Assembly (NCBI GenBank): GCA_937900675.1
Contig: CALCEA010000091.1
Location: 1 to 49,126 of the forward strand
Length of the DNA: 49,126 nt
Direction of reading: 5' to 3'
Source: an uncultured Chitinophagaceae bacterium
Lineage (GTDB): Bacteria; Bacteroidota; Bacteroidia; Chitinophagales; Chitinophagaceae
A program made the position numbers and the translations under genes. How positions within the stretch are numbered: the stretch's first letter is position 1; the number at the start of each line of letters is the position of its first letter. Shown here piece by piece: positions 41,426-49,126 of the stretch. The notes under the pieces were generated by a model. That model saw only the letters and a list, made by a program, of their open reading frames with translations, was not told the DNA's origin and made no database searches.

Positions 41426-42997
41426 ATGGAGAGAAGAAAATTTTTAAAAAATAGTCTAGCTTTCATTACTCCAACAATTATTGGTGGTAATTCAATTCAT
41501 GTTTTAACAAAACATCCCTTATTTAATGAGGAAGCTTTAGCTACGAGTAATAATGATAATGTTTTGGTGATTATACAATTAAGCGGAGGCAATGATGGAT
41601 TAAATACTGTTATTCCAATTGGAGATTATAGTAAATATTACAATGCAAGAACAAATATTGCCATTCCGGAAAATAAGGTTTTAAAAATAATAGGAAACGA
41701 TGCTACTGGTTTACATCCTTCTATGACTGCAATGCAGAATTTATTTTCAGATGGTAAACTAAATATTGTTCAGGCAGTAGGATATCCTCAACCAAGTTTT
41801 TCTCATTTTAGAGCTACAGATATATGGATGTCTGGATCTGACAGTAATCAATATTTGAATACTGGCTGGGTGGGAAGATATTTAGACTCCATCAATCCAA
41901 ATTATCCAGAGGGATATCCGAATGCAAATAATACAGATCCATTAGCCATTCAAATTGGATCCTTAGCCACTTTAACTTGTCAAGGTCCATCCGTTAATAT
42001 GGCTCTAAGCATATCTGACCCGAGTGCTTTTTATAATTTAATTGAGGGTACGGATCAGGTTTTGCCTAATACCAATGCCGGTTATGAACTTGGTTTTTTA
42101 AGAAGAATCGCTAAACAAACCAATCAATATGCTACAAGAATAAAACAAGCTTCTGATAATGTTACTCAACAAGCTACTTACCCCAATAATAGCTTGGCTA
42201 ATCAATTGAAAATCGTTGCCAGATTGATCAAAGGCGGACTAAAAACAAAAGTTTATATGGTTAATTATGGTGGCTTTGACACACATGCCGGTCAGGTAGT
42301 TGCCTCAGATACCACAACAGGAACACATGCCAATTTATTAAAAGCTTTATCTGATTCTGTTGCAGCATTTCAAAATGATTTAACTGGATTGCAAGTAGAA
42401 GATAGGGTTATAGGTATGACCTATTCAGAATTTGGTAGAAGAATTAAATCCAATGCTAGTGGTGGTACAGATCATGGTTCAGCAGCGCCCTTATTTCTTT
42501 TTGGAAAAAATGTAAGAGGAGGTGTTTTTGGAAATAACCCTGATTTACCTACTAGCGCTAGTGTGAATGATAATATTCCTTATCAATATGACTTTAGAAC
42601 TATTTATTCTTCCATTTTACAAAACTGGTTCTGTGTGAATGAAACCGATGAGTTACAAATATTGAATAAACAGTTTCCAACCATACCTATTATTAATGCA
42701 AGTGTGTGTGGCATTAAAAATCCAAATACGGTTTTTGCAAAAGAGTCCTTAATATACAACTACCCCAATCCATTTACTATCCAAACCAAAATTGAATTTA
42801 AAACCAATGGAGGTCATACTATTCTCCAACTTTTAGATGGATCTGGCACACTCATTAAAATTTTAGTGGAAGCTAATTATAGTTTTGCAGGTATGAATAG
42901 CTATAATTTATATATGGATAATTTACCTAGTGGTGTTTATTATCTGCGTTTACAAAATTTAGATAAAGTTTCAGTTAAGGCGATTATAAAAATGTAA
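41426..42997 (+). CDS. DUF1501 family protein with type IX sorting domain
   Basis: A 523-residue sulfatase/phosphatase-fold-like protein. The N-terminus RRKFLKNSLAF is a twin-arginine (RRxFLK) export signal. DUF1501 blocks are VLVIIQLSGGNDGLNTVIPIGDY, PSFSHFRATDIWMSG, VNYGGFDTHAGQ, and FGRRIKSNASGGTDHGSAAPLFLFG. The last 80 residues form a type IX secretion C-terminal domain (YNYPNPFTIQTKIEF, LPSGVYYLRLQN). The combination suggests folding in the cytoplasm with a cofactor, Tat export, then surface delivery by T9SS. It is coupled to the DUF1800 gene. Confidence 0.93.
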   Translation: MERRKFLKNSLAFITPTIIGGNSIHVLTKHPLFNEEALATSNNDNVLVIIQLSGGNDGLNTVIPIGDYSKYYNARTNIAIPENKVLKIIGNDATGLHPSMTAMQNLFSDGKLNIVQAVGYPQPSFSHFRATDIWMSGSDSNQYLNTGWVGRYLDSINPNYPEGYPNANNTDPLAIQIGSLATLTCQGPSVNMALSISDPSAFYNLIEGTDQVLPNTNAGYELGFLRRIAKQTNQYATRIKQASDNVTQQATYPNNSLANQLKIVARLIKGGLKTKVYMVNYGGFDTHAGQVVASDTTTGTHANLLKALSDSVAAFQNDLTGLQVEDRVIGMTYSEFGRRIKSNASGGTDHGSAAPLFLFGKNVRGGVFGNNPDLPTSASVNDNIPYQYDFRTIYSSILQNWFCVNETDELQILNKQFPTIPIINASVCGIKNPNTVFAKESLIYNYPNPFTIQTKIEFKTNGGHTILQLLDGSGTLIKILVEANYSFAGMNSYNLYMDNLPSGVYYLRLQNLDKVSVKAIIKM

Positions 42998-43024
42998 AAG
43001 CCCCACAATTACTTGCAGGGCTTT
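42997..43024. terminator. Bidirectional hairpin between convergent genes
   Basis: AAAGCCC (42997-43003) and GGGCTTT (43018-43024) pair with a 14-nt loop between the DUF1501 and DUF6526 stops. The T run is short on the plus strand and longer on the minus strand, so it probably serves both. Confidence 0.6.
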
Positions 43025-43043
43025 GGTTTATTATAGAATTCGA

Positions 43044-43472
43044 TTAAACTCTGTGATAATCTCCTTTCCAATGTTGAATCGCAGCTTTTATTTCTTTGCT
43101 TCCTAAATTTTCTTTGATGGCTCTATCTAATAATGCTAAATATTCTTCATCACTAGCAAATCGCAAAGCAATGATTTGTCCAATTCTTAATTCTTTAGGC
43201 ATTACTTTGCCTGTCATTATATAATATCTAAGGCTTTCTTCTGCTCTAATAGCGCGGTCTTGAGCTTTTAAAGGAAAAGATCTTGCATACCAAGCAATTA
43301 ATACAAAAGTGATAGCTGTTAATACTAATAAGGATGCCAAGTATTTATTTTCTGGAGTGGCTCTTAATAAATAATTGATAGATCCACCTAGTAAAGCGAA
43401 AATAGCCCCAAATGTTATATAGTGAAAACCTGGCACCATTTGTGGATGGTTTTTTACATTCTGTTCTTGCAT
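43044..43472 (-). CDS. DUF6526 family membrane protein
   Basis: A 142-residue protein with two transmembrane helices (about residues 18-35 and 44-63) followed by a soluble helical tail. The start QNVKNHPQMVPGFHYITF and the RAIRAEESLRYYIMTGKVMPKELRIGQIIALRFASDEEYLAL region match a Bacteroidota family catalogued as DUF6526. Function unknown. It lies 28 nt downstream of the class C-like serine hydrolase on the same strand and is probably in its operon. Confidence 0.75.
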   Translation of the reverse strand: MQEQNVKNHPQMVPGFHYITFGAIFALLGGSINYLLRATPENKYLASLLVLTAITFVLIAWYARSFPLKAQDRAIRAEESLRYYIMTGKVMPKELRIGQIIALRFASDEEYLALLDRAIKENLGSKEIKAAIQHWKGDYHRV

Positions 43473-43500
43473 GTTCTTGTTTTTTTATTTTAAAAGTAAT

Positions 43501-45063
43501 CTATTTAACTCTCTTTAAATCTAAATCATGAAAATCAAAACTAAAATCGGTTAATGGTGATATTGCTTTCATGGTTAAACCAGAAGGCTTGCCGTCCATA
43601 TCGGTGGTGAACATTAAGTAAGCATCAGCATCCAATGTTCTATCTGCCCATCTAACAATTAATGAATTGCCTTTATAAGGTAATACCTCTCCACTTAATT
43701 TTGGAGATCTTTTGCAATCCAGCCAAGCCTTTCCATTCTTCATACTGATTTCTATATCTCCAAACCAAACATCTCTAAATATTCCTAGATAGGGTTGAAA
43801 ATTAAATTTACCTCCAGCTTTAGATAATTGTGTTTGCATATCTTTCTCTACATCCTCCCCAATTTTCTTTGCTTCTGCTTCACCTTTGTCTACTCGATCT
43901 TTCATGATCTTTACCCAATCATATCCACTCACTCCTAAATAACTATCTTGAATGGTTCTGCTAATGGCATTAAAAGCTGCGCCCATTTGTTGATTAGTGA
44001 AAACAATAATACCTAATTGTAATTCAGGGAACATCACTACTTGTGTAACCATACCTGCCAATCCTCCTGTATGTGTTACTTGTTTGTAACCTTTTACATC
44101 ACTCAAGAACCAACCTAAACCATAAGCAGCAAAGTGAGTATTGTAAGGCGCTGCAGTTCCAGCTTTGATAACCGTTTGAGGCGTCCAAGTTTCTTCGTGC
44201 ACCTCAGCGCTAAATATTTTATTTTGTAAACCTTCTCCATATTTTCCATGATTCATTTGAGCAATTACCCACTTACTCCAATCGGTTACATTACTCCAAA
44301 TACCTCCAGCGGCATTCGCACTTTCACTCCAATCAATATCTAGTACTTGTAATTTACCATTGACTGGTGCATGAGGACGAACTGCATTGCTATTGTCTTT
44401 TAGTCTGTACAATGACGCTGCTGTTTTTTGCATACCCAATGGCTTCATGATTCTTTGCTCTACTAAATCTTCCCATTTGATTCCTGAAGCCCTCTCTGCA
44501 ACTTCACCTGCTACGATATATAAATTATTATCATAATCGTATTTAGTTCTAAAAGCAGATACTGGTTTTAAGTATCTTAAATTATGAATGATGTCTTTTT
44601 TAGTAAAATTACTTCCGTCAGGAAACATCATTAAATCTCCTGCACCTAATCCTAATCCACTTCTGTGCGTCAATAAATCTCTAATGGTGAATGCGTCAGT
44701 TACATAAGGATCATACATTTTAAATTCAGGAATATAATCTGTTACACGATCATCCCATTTAATTTTTCCTTCATCTACCAATTGTCCTAAAACAGCTGCA
44801 GTCATGGCTTTGCTGTTGGACGCCACACCAAATAAGGTATTCTCATCTACTTTTTTTCCAGTGCTTAAATTAGCAACACCATAACCTTTGGCATGAATTA
44901 GTTTACCATCTTTTACTACACCCACTGCTATACCAGGTACATTAAATGTTTTTAAAACCAATTCCGTTAATGAATCAATTTGTTTTGCACTAATGGGTTG
45001 TGTTTGAGCTATTACACTGATTAACTGAAATACAGCTATAATCAATAAGAGGCTTTTTTTCAT
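43501..45063 (-). CDS. Secreted class C-type serine hydrolase
   Basis: A 520-residue exported protein (signal peptide, cleavage near VIAQ) of the class C beta-lactamase-like family. VASNSKAMTAAVLGQLV carries the SxxK nucleophile motif, YDYDNNLYIVAGEV the YxN-type motif, and VTHTGGLAGM the HTG in place of KTG. A DUF3471-like beta domain occupies the C-terminus (about 400-520). Such proteins are usually D-aminopeptidases, esterases or peptidoglycan-related, not resistance enzymes. It heads a short operon with DUF6526. Confidence 0.9.
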   Translation of the reverse strand: MKKSLLLIIAVFQLISVIAQTQPISAKQIDSLTELVLKTFNVPGIAVGVVKDGKLIHAKGYGVANLSTGKKVDENTLFGVASNSKAMTAAVLGQLVDEGKIKWDDRVTDYIPEFKMYDPYVTDAFTIRDLLTHRSGLGLGAGDLMMFPDGSNFTKKDIIHNLRYLKPVSAFRTKYDYDNNLYIVAGEVAERASGIKWEDLVEQRIMKPLGMQKTAASLYRLKDNSNAVRPHAPVNGKLQVLDIDWSESANAAGGIWSNVTDWSKWVIAQMNHGKYGEGLQNKIFSAEVHEETWTPQTVIKAGTAAPYNTHFAAYGLGWFLSDVKGYKQVTHTGGLAGMVTQVVMFPELQLGIIVFTNQQMGAAFNAISRTIQDSYLGVSGYDWVKIMKDRVDKGEAEAKKIGEDVEKDMQTQLSKAGGKFNFQPYLGIFRDVWFGDIEISMKNGKAWLDCKRSPKLSGEVLPYKGNSLIVRWADRTLDADAYLMFTTDMDGKPSGLTMKAISPLTDFSFDFHDLDLKRVK

Positions 45064-45173
45064 ATCATTTCTTTTACAGTCTGAAATTAATCAATATTCT
45101 AAGTAAAACAAGGTATTTATACGCTATTTGATACTGACTAAAACATTTAATATAGTTGAGATAAAATAAAAAG

Positions 45174-45188
45174 TTCCCAAATTGGGAA
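45174..45188. promoter_or_regulatory. Likely operator of the higBA module
   Basis: TTCCCAA and TTGGGAA are perfect inverted arms around one central base, 28 nt before the toxin start. A -7-like TAATTTTC is at 45197-45204. HigA-type antitoxins repress their own promoters through such dyads. Confidence 0.55.
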
Positions 45189-45216
45189 ATTTAAGTTAAT
45201 TTTCAAATATATTTCA

Positions 45217-45510
45217 ATGAGAGTGATCGCAAAAAGAACCATACGAAATTATATTGCCCAACACCCGGACTGTGAACAAGCTCTTTTAACATGGTATAAA
45301 GAAGCTAAATCAGCAAAATGGAAATCACCCTCTGATATTAAATTAAAATATCCCTCTGCAAGTATCATCAATAATAACAGAGTGGTATTTAATCTTAAAG
45401 GCAATCATTATAGGTTAGTAGTAAAAATTAATTATTCATTATTTATTGTTTGGATAAAATTTATTGGCACTCATGCTCAATATGATAAAATCGATGTAAG
45501 TAAAATTTAA
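45217..45510 (+). CDS. higB: HigB family toxin (mRNA interferase)
   Basis: A 97-residue RelE-superfamily toxin of the HigB type, which cleaves mRNA on the ribosome. Matching blocks are IRNYIAQHPDCEQALLTWYKEAKSAKW, the SASIINNNRVVFNLKGNHYRLVVKINY core, and IKFIGTHAQYDKID at the end with the conserved H-x-x-YD. Toxin precedes antitoxin, the usual order for higBA. Full length with no frameshift, so probably active. It is preceded by a 15-nt dyad. Confidence 0.92.
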   Translation: MRVIAKRTIRNYIAQHPDCEQALLTWYKEAKSAKWKSPSDIKLKYPSASIINNNRVVFNLKGNHYRLVVKINYSLFIVWIKFIGTHAQYDKIDVSKI

Positions 45511-45515
45511 ATTAT

Positions 45516-45872
45516 ATGAAATATAAAATAATAAAAACCAATAAAGAGTATCAAAAAGCCTTAGAAAGATTAGATAAAATTTTTGATGCTAAAAAAGGAA
45601 GTGCTGAAGCAGATGAATTAGAATTATTGTCATTATTAATAGAACAATATGAAGACAAACATTTTCCACTTAATTTACCTGATCCTATAGAAGCTATCAA
45701 ATTTCGAATGGAACAAATGGGATACAATCAAACTGACTTAGCCAATGCTATTGGATTAAAAAGCAGGGCTAGTGAAATATTAAATAGAAAAAGAAAGCTT
45801 ACTTTAGATATGATAAGAAGTTTAAATGAGCGAATGAATATCCCCATTGAATTACTTGTAAAAGAATATTAA
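45516..45872 (+). CDS. higA: HigA family antitoxin (HTH)
   Basis: A 118-residue antitoxin with a helical N-terminus (YQKALERLDKIFDAKKGS) and a C-terminal Xre-type helix-turn-helix (about residues 65-110, MGYNQTDLANAIGLKSRASEILNRKRKLTLDMI). It neutralises HigB and represses the operon. It starts 5 nt after higB. The GH95 gene begins 9 nt after its stop with no terminator between. Confidence 0.92.
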   Translation: MKYKIIKTNKEYQKALERLDKIFDAKKGSAEADELELLSLLIEQYEDKHFPLNLPDPIEAIKFRMEQMGYNQTDLANAIGLKSRASEILNRKRKLTLDMIRSLNERMNIPIELLVKEY

Positions 45873-45881
45873 ATTTTTAAA

Positions 45882-48302
45882 ATGAAAAACACTTTATTCA
45901 TTTTTACTATTTTTCTGTTGTCTATAAATGCGACAGCTCAAAAAAAAGTGGTTAAGAAAACAGCAGCAAAACCTGCGGTGATGGCGAGCATTCAGTCCCC
46001 TTTAAAATTATGGTATGATAATCCTGCCACTTATTTTGAAGAGTCATTGGTATTAGGTAATGGAATGCAGGGTGCTACGGTATTTGGTGGCATTGGAACA
46101 GATAAGATATACTTAAATGATTTAACACTTTGGTCCGGAGAGCCTGTTAATGCCAACATGAATTCTACTGCCTATAAAAATCTGCCCGATATTCGTAAGG
46201 CATTAAATGATAAAAATTATAAGAAAGCAGAGCAGTTATATAAAAAATTACAAGGAAAGTATTCTGAATCTTATGCACCATTAGGCACTTTGTATTTAGA
46301 TATGGTGGATGATCCATTTATAACAGATTATTATAGAGAATTGGATATTGACAATGCCGTTGCAAAAGTGAAGACTACTTCTAATAATAATGCAATAGAA
46401 AGAGAATACCTGGTTTCTAATCCAGATAAGATTTTTGTCATTCATCTAACTAGCAAAAAAGCTGGCGCATTAGGCTTTACAATTCGTTTTGAATCTTTAT
46501 TAGCACATACCAAAGCTATTAATGCCAATACATTTTTAGTGAATGGATCAGCACCTATTAAAGCGGATCCTAATTATGTAGGCAAATCAAAAAATAATGT
46601 TGTTTTTGATGCTAAAAAAGGAACTAAGTTTTCTACTCAAATTAAAATTCAAAGTAGTACTGGAAAAATTGCCCAAACAGATAGCACCATTAGTTTAGTT
46701 GATGCTACTGAAGCTACTGTGTACGTTTCTATGGCTACAAGCTTTAATGGATTTGATAAAAACCCAGCAACCAATGGCGTCAACAATAATGCGCTCGCCT
46801 CTAATCAATTAGCACAAGCGCAACAATTGGGTTGGAATGAAATTAAAAAAAGACATATTAAAGATTATCAAAAATATTTTAAGCGAGTTGAGTTCAAAAT
46901 AAATAATAAAGAACTTACGGATGTTCCAACAGATCAAAGACTAAAGCGTTATGCAGAAGGTGCAGTAGATCCCTATTTGGAAACCTTATATTTTCAATAC
47001 GGAAGATATTTGTTGATATCAAGTTCTCGCACAACCGCTGTGCCAGCGAATTTGCAAGGACTGTGGAATCCTTATTTACAACCACCATGGTCTAGTAATT
47101 ATACCATGAATATTAATGCAGAAGAAAATTATTGGTTAGCAGAGAATACCAATTTATCCGAAATGCATCAACCATTTTTACAATTTATTGGTAACCTTGC
47201 TTCCACTGGAAAAACAACTGCAAAAACATTTTATAATTTGCCAGGTTGGGTAGCACATCATAATTCTGATATATGGGCTATGTCTAATCCTGTTGGAAAT
47301 TTTGGAAACGGTGATCCAGTATGGGCTAACTGGCCAATGGGTGGCGCTTGGTCTTCTACTCATTTATGGGAACATTATGTATATACTCAGGATAAAACTT
47401 TCTTAGAACAAAAAGCTTATCCATTAATGAAAGGTGCTGCAGAATTTTGCTTGGCTTTTTTAGTACCAGATAGTGCAGGTAGATTAATGACTTCTCCTTC
47501 TACTTCACCAGAAAATAATTTTAAAACACCTAGTGGTTATGTAGGTTCTACTTTTTATGGTGGCACGGCAGATATGGCGATGATTAGAGAGTTGTTTTTA
47601 GATATTATCGCTGCACAGCAAGTATTAAAAAATGATTTAGAATTCACTAACAAGATCAATGCTGCTTTAAATAATTTAATACCGTATCAGGTTGGTAAAA
47701 AAGGAAACTTACAAGAATGGTATTATGATTGGGAAGATGCCGATCCTAAACATAGACACCAAAGTCATTTATATGGATTGTATCCAGGTAATCATATTAC
47801 AGTGGATAAAACACCAGCATTGGCTGCTGCTGCAAAGAAAACCTTAGAGGTTAAAGGAGACGAAACAACCGGATGGTCCAAAGGATGGAGAATAAATTTA
47901 TGGGCAAGATTAAAAGATGGTGACCATGCTTATAAAATGTATAGAGAGTTATTGAAATTTGTTCCACCAGACGAAACCAAAGAAAATTATAAAAACGCAG
48001 GAGGAACTTATCCAAATTTATTAGATGCACATCCACCATTTCAAATTGATGGAAATTTCGGTGGTGCTGCAGCTGTTGCAGAAATGTTAGTGCAATCTAA
48101 TGGGGATGTGATTGAACTACTACCTGCTTTACCTAAAGCTTGGTCAAGTGGTGAAGTGAAGGGTTTAAAAGCTAGAGGTAATTATGAAATTAATATGGCT
48201 TGGAATGCAGGCCAGGTAACTAATCTAGTCATCAAATCAATTAATCCAACTGCTAAAGTGTTGTATAACGGTAAATTACAAATTGTTAAGACTAGTAAGT
48301 AA
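45882..48302 (+). CDS. Glycoside hydrolase family 95 (alpha-L-fucosidase type)
   Basis: An 806-residue exported enzyme (signal peptide ending ATAQ). GH95 removes alpha-1,2-linked L-fucose, or L-galactose, by inversion. The N-terminal beta domain starts LWYDNPATYFEESLVLGNGMQGATVFGG. The (alpha/alpha)6 barrel has NLQGLWNPYLQPPWSSNYTMNINAEENYW with the activating asparagines, SPSTSPENNF with the catalytic glutamate position, and HPPFQIDGNFGGAAAVAEML with the conserved aspartate. Full length. No SusC/SusD neighbours are in view, so this is not an obvious polysaccharide-utilisation locus. Its 3' end overlaps the convergent L,D-transpeptidase gene by 27 bp. Confidence 0.95.
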   Translation: MKNTLFIFTIFLLSINATAQKKVVKKTAAKPAVMASIQSPLKLWYDNPATYFEESLVLGNGMQGATVFGGIGTDKIYLNDLTLWSGEPVNANMNSTAYKNLPDIRKALNDKNYKKAEQLYKKLQGKYSESYAPLGTLYLDMVDDPFITDYYRELDIDNAVAKVKTTSNNNAIEREYLVSNPDKIFVIHLTSKKAGALGFTIRFESLLAHTKAINANTFLVNGSAPIKADPNYVGKSKNNVVFDAKKGTKFSTQIKIQSSTGKIAQTDSTISLVDATEATVYVSMATSFNGFDKNPATNGVNNNALASNQLAQAQQLGWNEIKKRHIKDYQKYFKRVEFKINNKELTDVPTDQRLKRYAEGAVDPYLETLYFQYGRYLLISSSRTTAVPANLQGLWNPYLQPPWSSNYTMNINAEENYWLAENTNLSEMHQPFLQFIGNLASTGKTTAKTFYNLPGWVAHHNSDIWAMSNPVGNFGNGDPVWANWPMGGAWSSTHLWEHYVYTQDKTFLEQKAYPLMKGAAEFCLAFLVPDSAGRLMTSPSTSPENNFKTPSGYVGSTFYGGTADMAMIRELFLDIIAAQQVLKNDLEFTNKINAALNNLIPYQVGKKGNLQEWYYDWEDADPKHRHQSHLYGLYPGNHITVDKTPALAAAAKKTLEVKGDETTGWSKGWRINLWARLKDGDHAYKMYRELLKFVPPDETKENYKNAGGTYPNLLDAHPPFQIDGNFGGAAAVAEMLVQSNGDVIELLPALPKAWSSGEVKGLKARGNYEINMAWNAGQVTNLVIKSINPTAKVLYNGKLQIVKTSK

Positions 48303-48959
48303 AATACCTCTTTTCTTACCAGGCATTAACCATTGTAAATAATTGAGCATATCATTTTCTGCAATGGCAACACATCCAGAAGTGGGCGTGTACTTTTCAT
48401 CTGCTAGATGAAAGAAGATGGCACTGCCTTTCCCCTTTATCACTGGCTTAGTATTGTATTCAATCACCATGCAATACTTATAATCGATTGAATTTAATTT
48501 TAAGTGCTCGAAACTTTTTGCTGCTGTATTACCTCTTACATAAGTATTATAGTCTGACGCTTCTGCATCATCAATCCATTTATCTTCAGATGTGCTCTGC
48601 GTATAATCAAGGGAAGTAGGTCCAAGTTCATCGTATCCAAATACCCTGCCTAATTCAAAAAGCCCATTGGGTGATTTTCCATCTCCCTCTAACTTCGCAT
48701 CTTTTTGTGCAACACCGTTTCTACCAATACTTGCTTTAATGGCTTCGAATTGCACCAACCATTTCCCTTTCTTTTTTTCCAAACCCACCAAGGTCGCATT
48801 TGCATCGCTCGAATTGTGATTAAACACCACCACTAGTTGATCAAACTGCTTGCTTTGAGGATTTGCATTCACCAATTGAATGGCAATATCTTCTTGATTT
48901 TGTCCAAAAGCAATTAGACAAAAGCTATAAAGGATGGTACTAAGTATAAATTTCTTCAA
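48276..48959 (-). CDS. L,D-transpeptidase catalytic domain (YkuD-like) protein
   Basis: A 227-residue exported protein (signal peptide ending IAFGQ) with the YkuD fold. The catalytic block is GSAIFFHLADEKYTPTSGCVAIAENDM, with the histidine and the SGC cysteine. DGKSPNGLFELGRVFG is the typical substrate-side strand. YkuD domains make L,D cross-links in peptidoglycan or attach proteins to it; the SGCVAI variant belongs to a less studied branch. The start is TTG at 48959, since no ATG precedes the complete signal peptide and an in-frame stop lies three codons upstream. Confidence 0.88.
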   Translation of the reverse strand: MKKFILSTILYSFCLIAFGQNQEDIAIQLVNANPQSKQFDQLVVVFNHNSSDANATLVGLEKKKGKWLVQFEAIKASIGRNGVAQKDAKLEGDGKSPNGLFELGRVFGYDELGPTSLDYTQSTSEDKWIDDAEASDYNTYVRGNTAAKSFEHLKLNSIDYKYCMVIEYNTKPVIKGKGSAIFFHLADEKYTPTSGCVAIAENDMLNYLQWLMPGKKRGILLTSLNNL

Positions 48960-49014
48960 AGGATATTTTTAATCATTGAAATTAATGTAATTTACAGTAT
49001 ACATAAACTTTCTT

Positions 49015-49126
49015 ATGAAACAATTATCTCGTTTTGCTTTAGTCCTTTTAGTAAGTATCGCTTGTCAATCCGTATTGGCACAAGTAAAAGACAGTACATT
49101 AAAAGGAATGTCTTGGAGAAATATAG
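49015..49126 (+). CDS. Start of an exported protein, probably BNR/sortilin-like repeat family (truncated)
   Basis: Only 37 residues are visible. They contain a signal peptide with a leucine/valine core and cleavage near VLAQ. The following LKGMSWRNI resembles the opening (LKWRNIGP) of Bacteroidota secreted proteins with sortilin/BNR-like beta-propellers. The frame is open to the window edge. The family call rests on one short motif. Confidence 0.45.
   Translation, partial: MKQLSRFALVLLVSIACQSVLAQVKDSTLKGMSWRNI

Noticed and set aside
49015..49126. Lipoprotein signal (SIAC) at the right edge
   Set aside because: The position three before the cysteine is serine, not Leu/Val/Ile, and a normal cleavage site (VLAQ) follows, so a plain signal peptide is more likely.

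Overview
The window looks like a chromosomal segment from a member of the Bacteroidota, most likely Chitinophagaceae or a close relative. The DNA is AT-rich. Several genes carry the Bacteroidota -7 promoter element TAnnTTTG, and I see almost no Shine-Dalgarno sequences. The gene families also fit: DUF2480, DUF6526, the DUF1800/DUF1501 pair, a type IX secretion C-terminal domain and a GH95 fucosidase. No prophage, insertion sequence, CRISPR array or rRNA was seen. The genus is an inference.

Layout. 1-3.9 kb: a truncated inositol-monophosphatase gene faces a plus-strand run of GH3 family protein, LysE-type exporter, a small exported protein and the transglycosylase MtgA. 3.97-9.6 kb: all minus strand, with recA (own terminator) followed by a tight operon plsC-like, mgsA, uvrB, pnuC and a nicotinamide-riboside-kinase-like gene. 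9.63-10.39 kb: a gene-free, very AT-rich 767-bp gap with DnaA-box-like sequences and a repeated TTAGTATT motif. 10.4-16.5 kb: a PpiD/SurA-like foldase, DUF2480, nadD, feoA, ybeY and mnmG, with two parS-type palindromes between ybeY and mnmG. 16.6-24 kb: two secreted amidohydrolase-like proteins and polA. 24-28.3 kb: rho, asnS, an EamA transporter and tRNA-Phe. 28.4-34.7 kb: a membrane protein, a class A-type serine hydrolase, an SbtA-type permease and two tandem M1 aminopeptidases. 34.8-38.2 kb: an APC permease, an aldo/keto reductase-RidA fusion and a DinB-like protein in one run. 38.2-49.1 kb: a secreted Asp-box protein, the DUF1800/DUF1501 pair, a class C-type serine hydrolase, a higBA toxin-antitoxin module, a GH95 fucosidase, an L,D-transpeptidase and the start of a probable BNR/sortilin-like repeat protein.

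The most interesting reading is that the 9.6-14.6 kb stretch may be the replication-origin region. It combines an AT-rich gap with DnaA-like boxes, gene orientation diverging on either side, two parS sites 4 kb away, and mnmG (gidA), which lies near oriC in many bacteria. This is inference and needs whole-genome skew. Other notable points are a small GC-rich palindrome family found between the parS sites and in linkers of polA and uvrB, core promoters so close to start codons that transcripts should be leaderless or nearly so, an AKR-RidA fusion lacking the canonical RidA arginine, and catalytically degenerate amidohydrolase domains. No clearly new defence or metabolic system was recognised.
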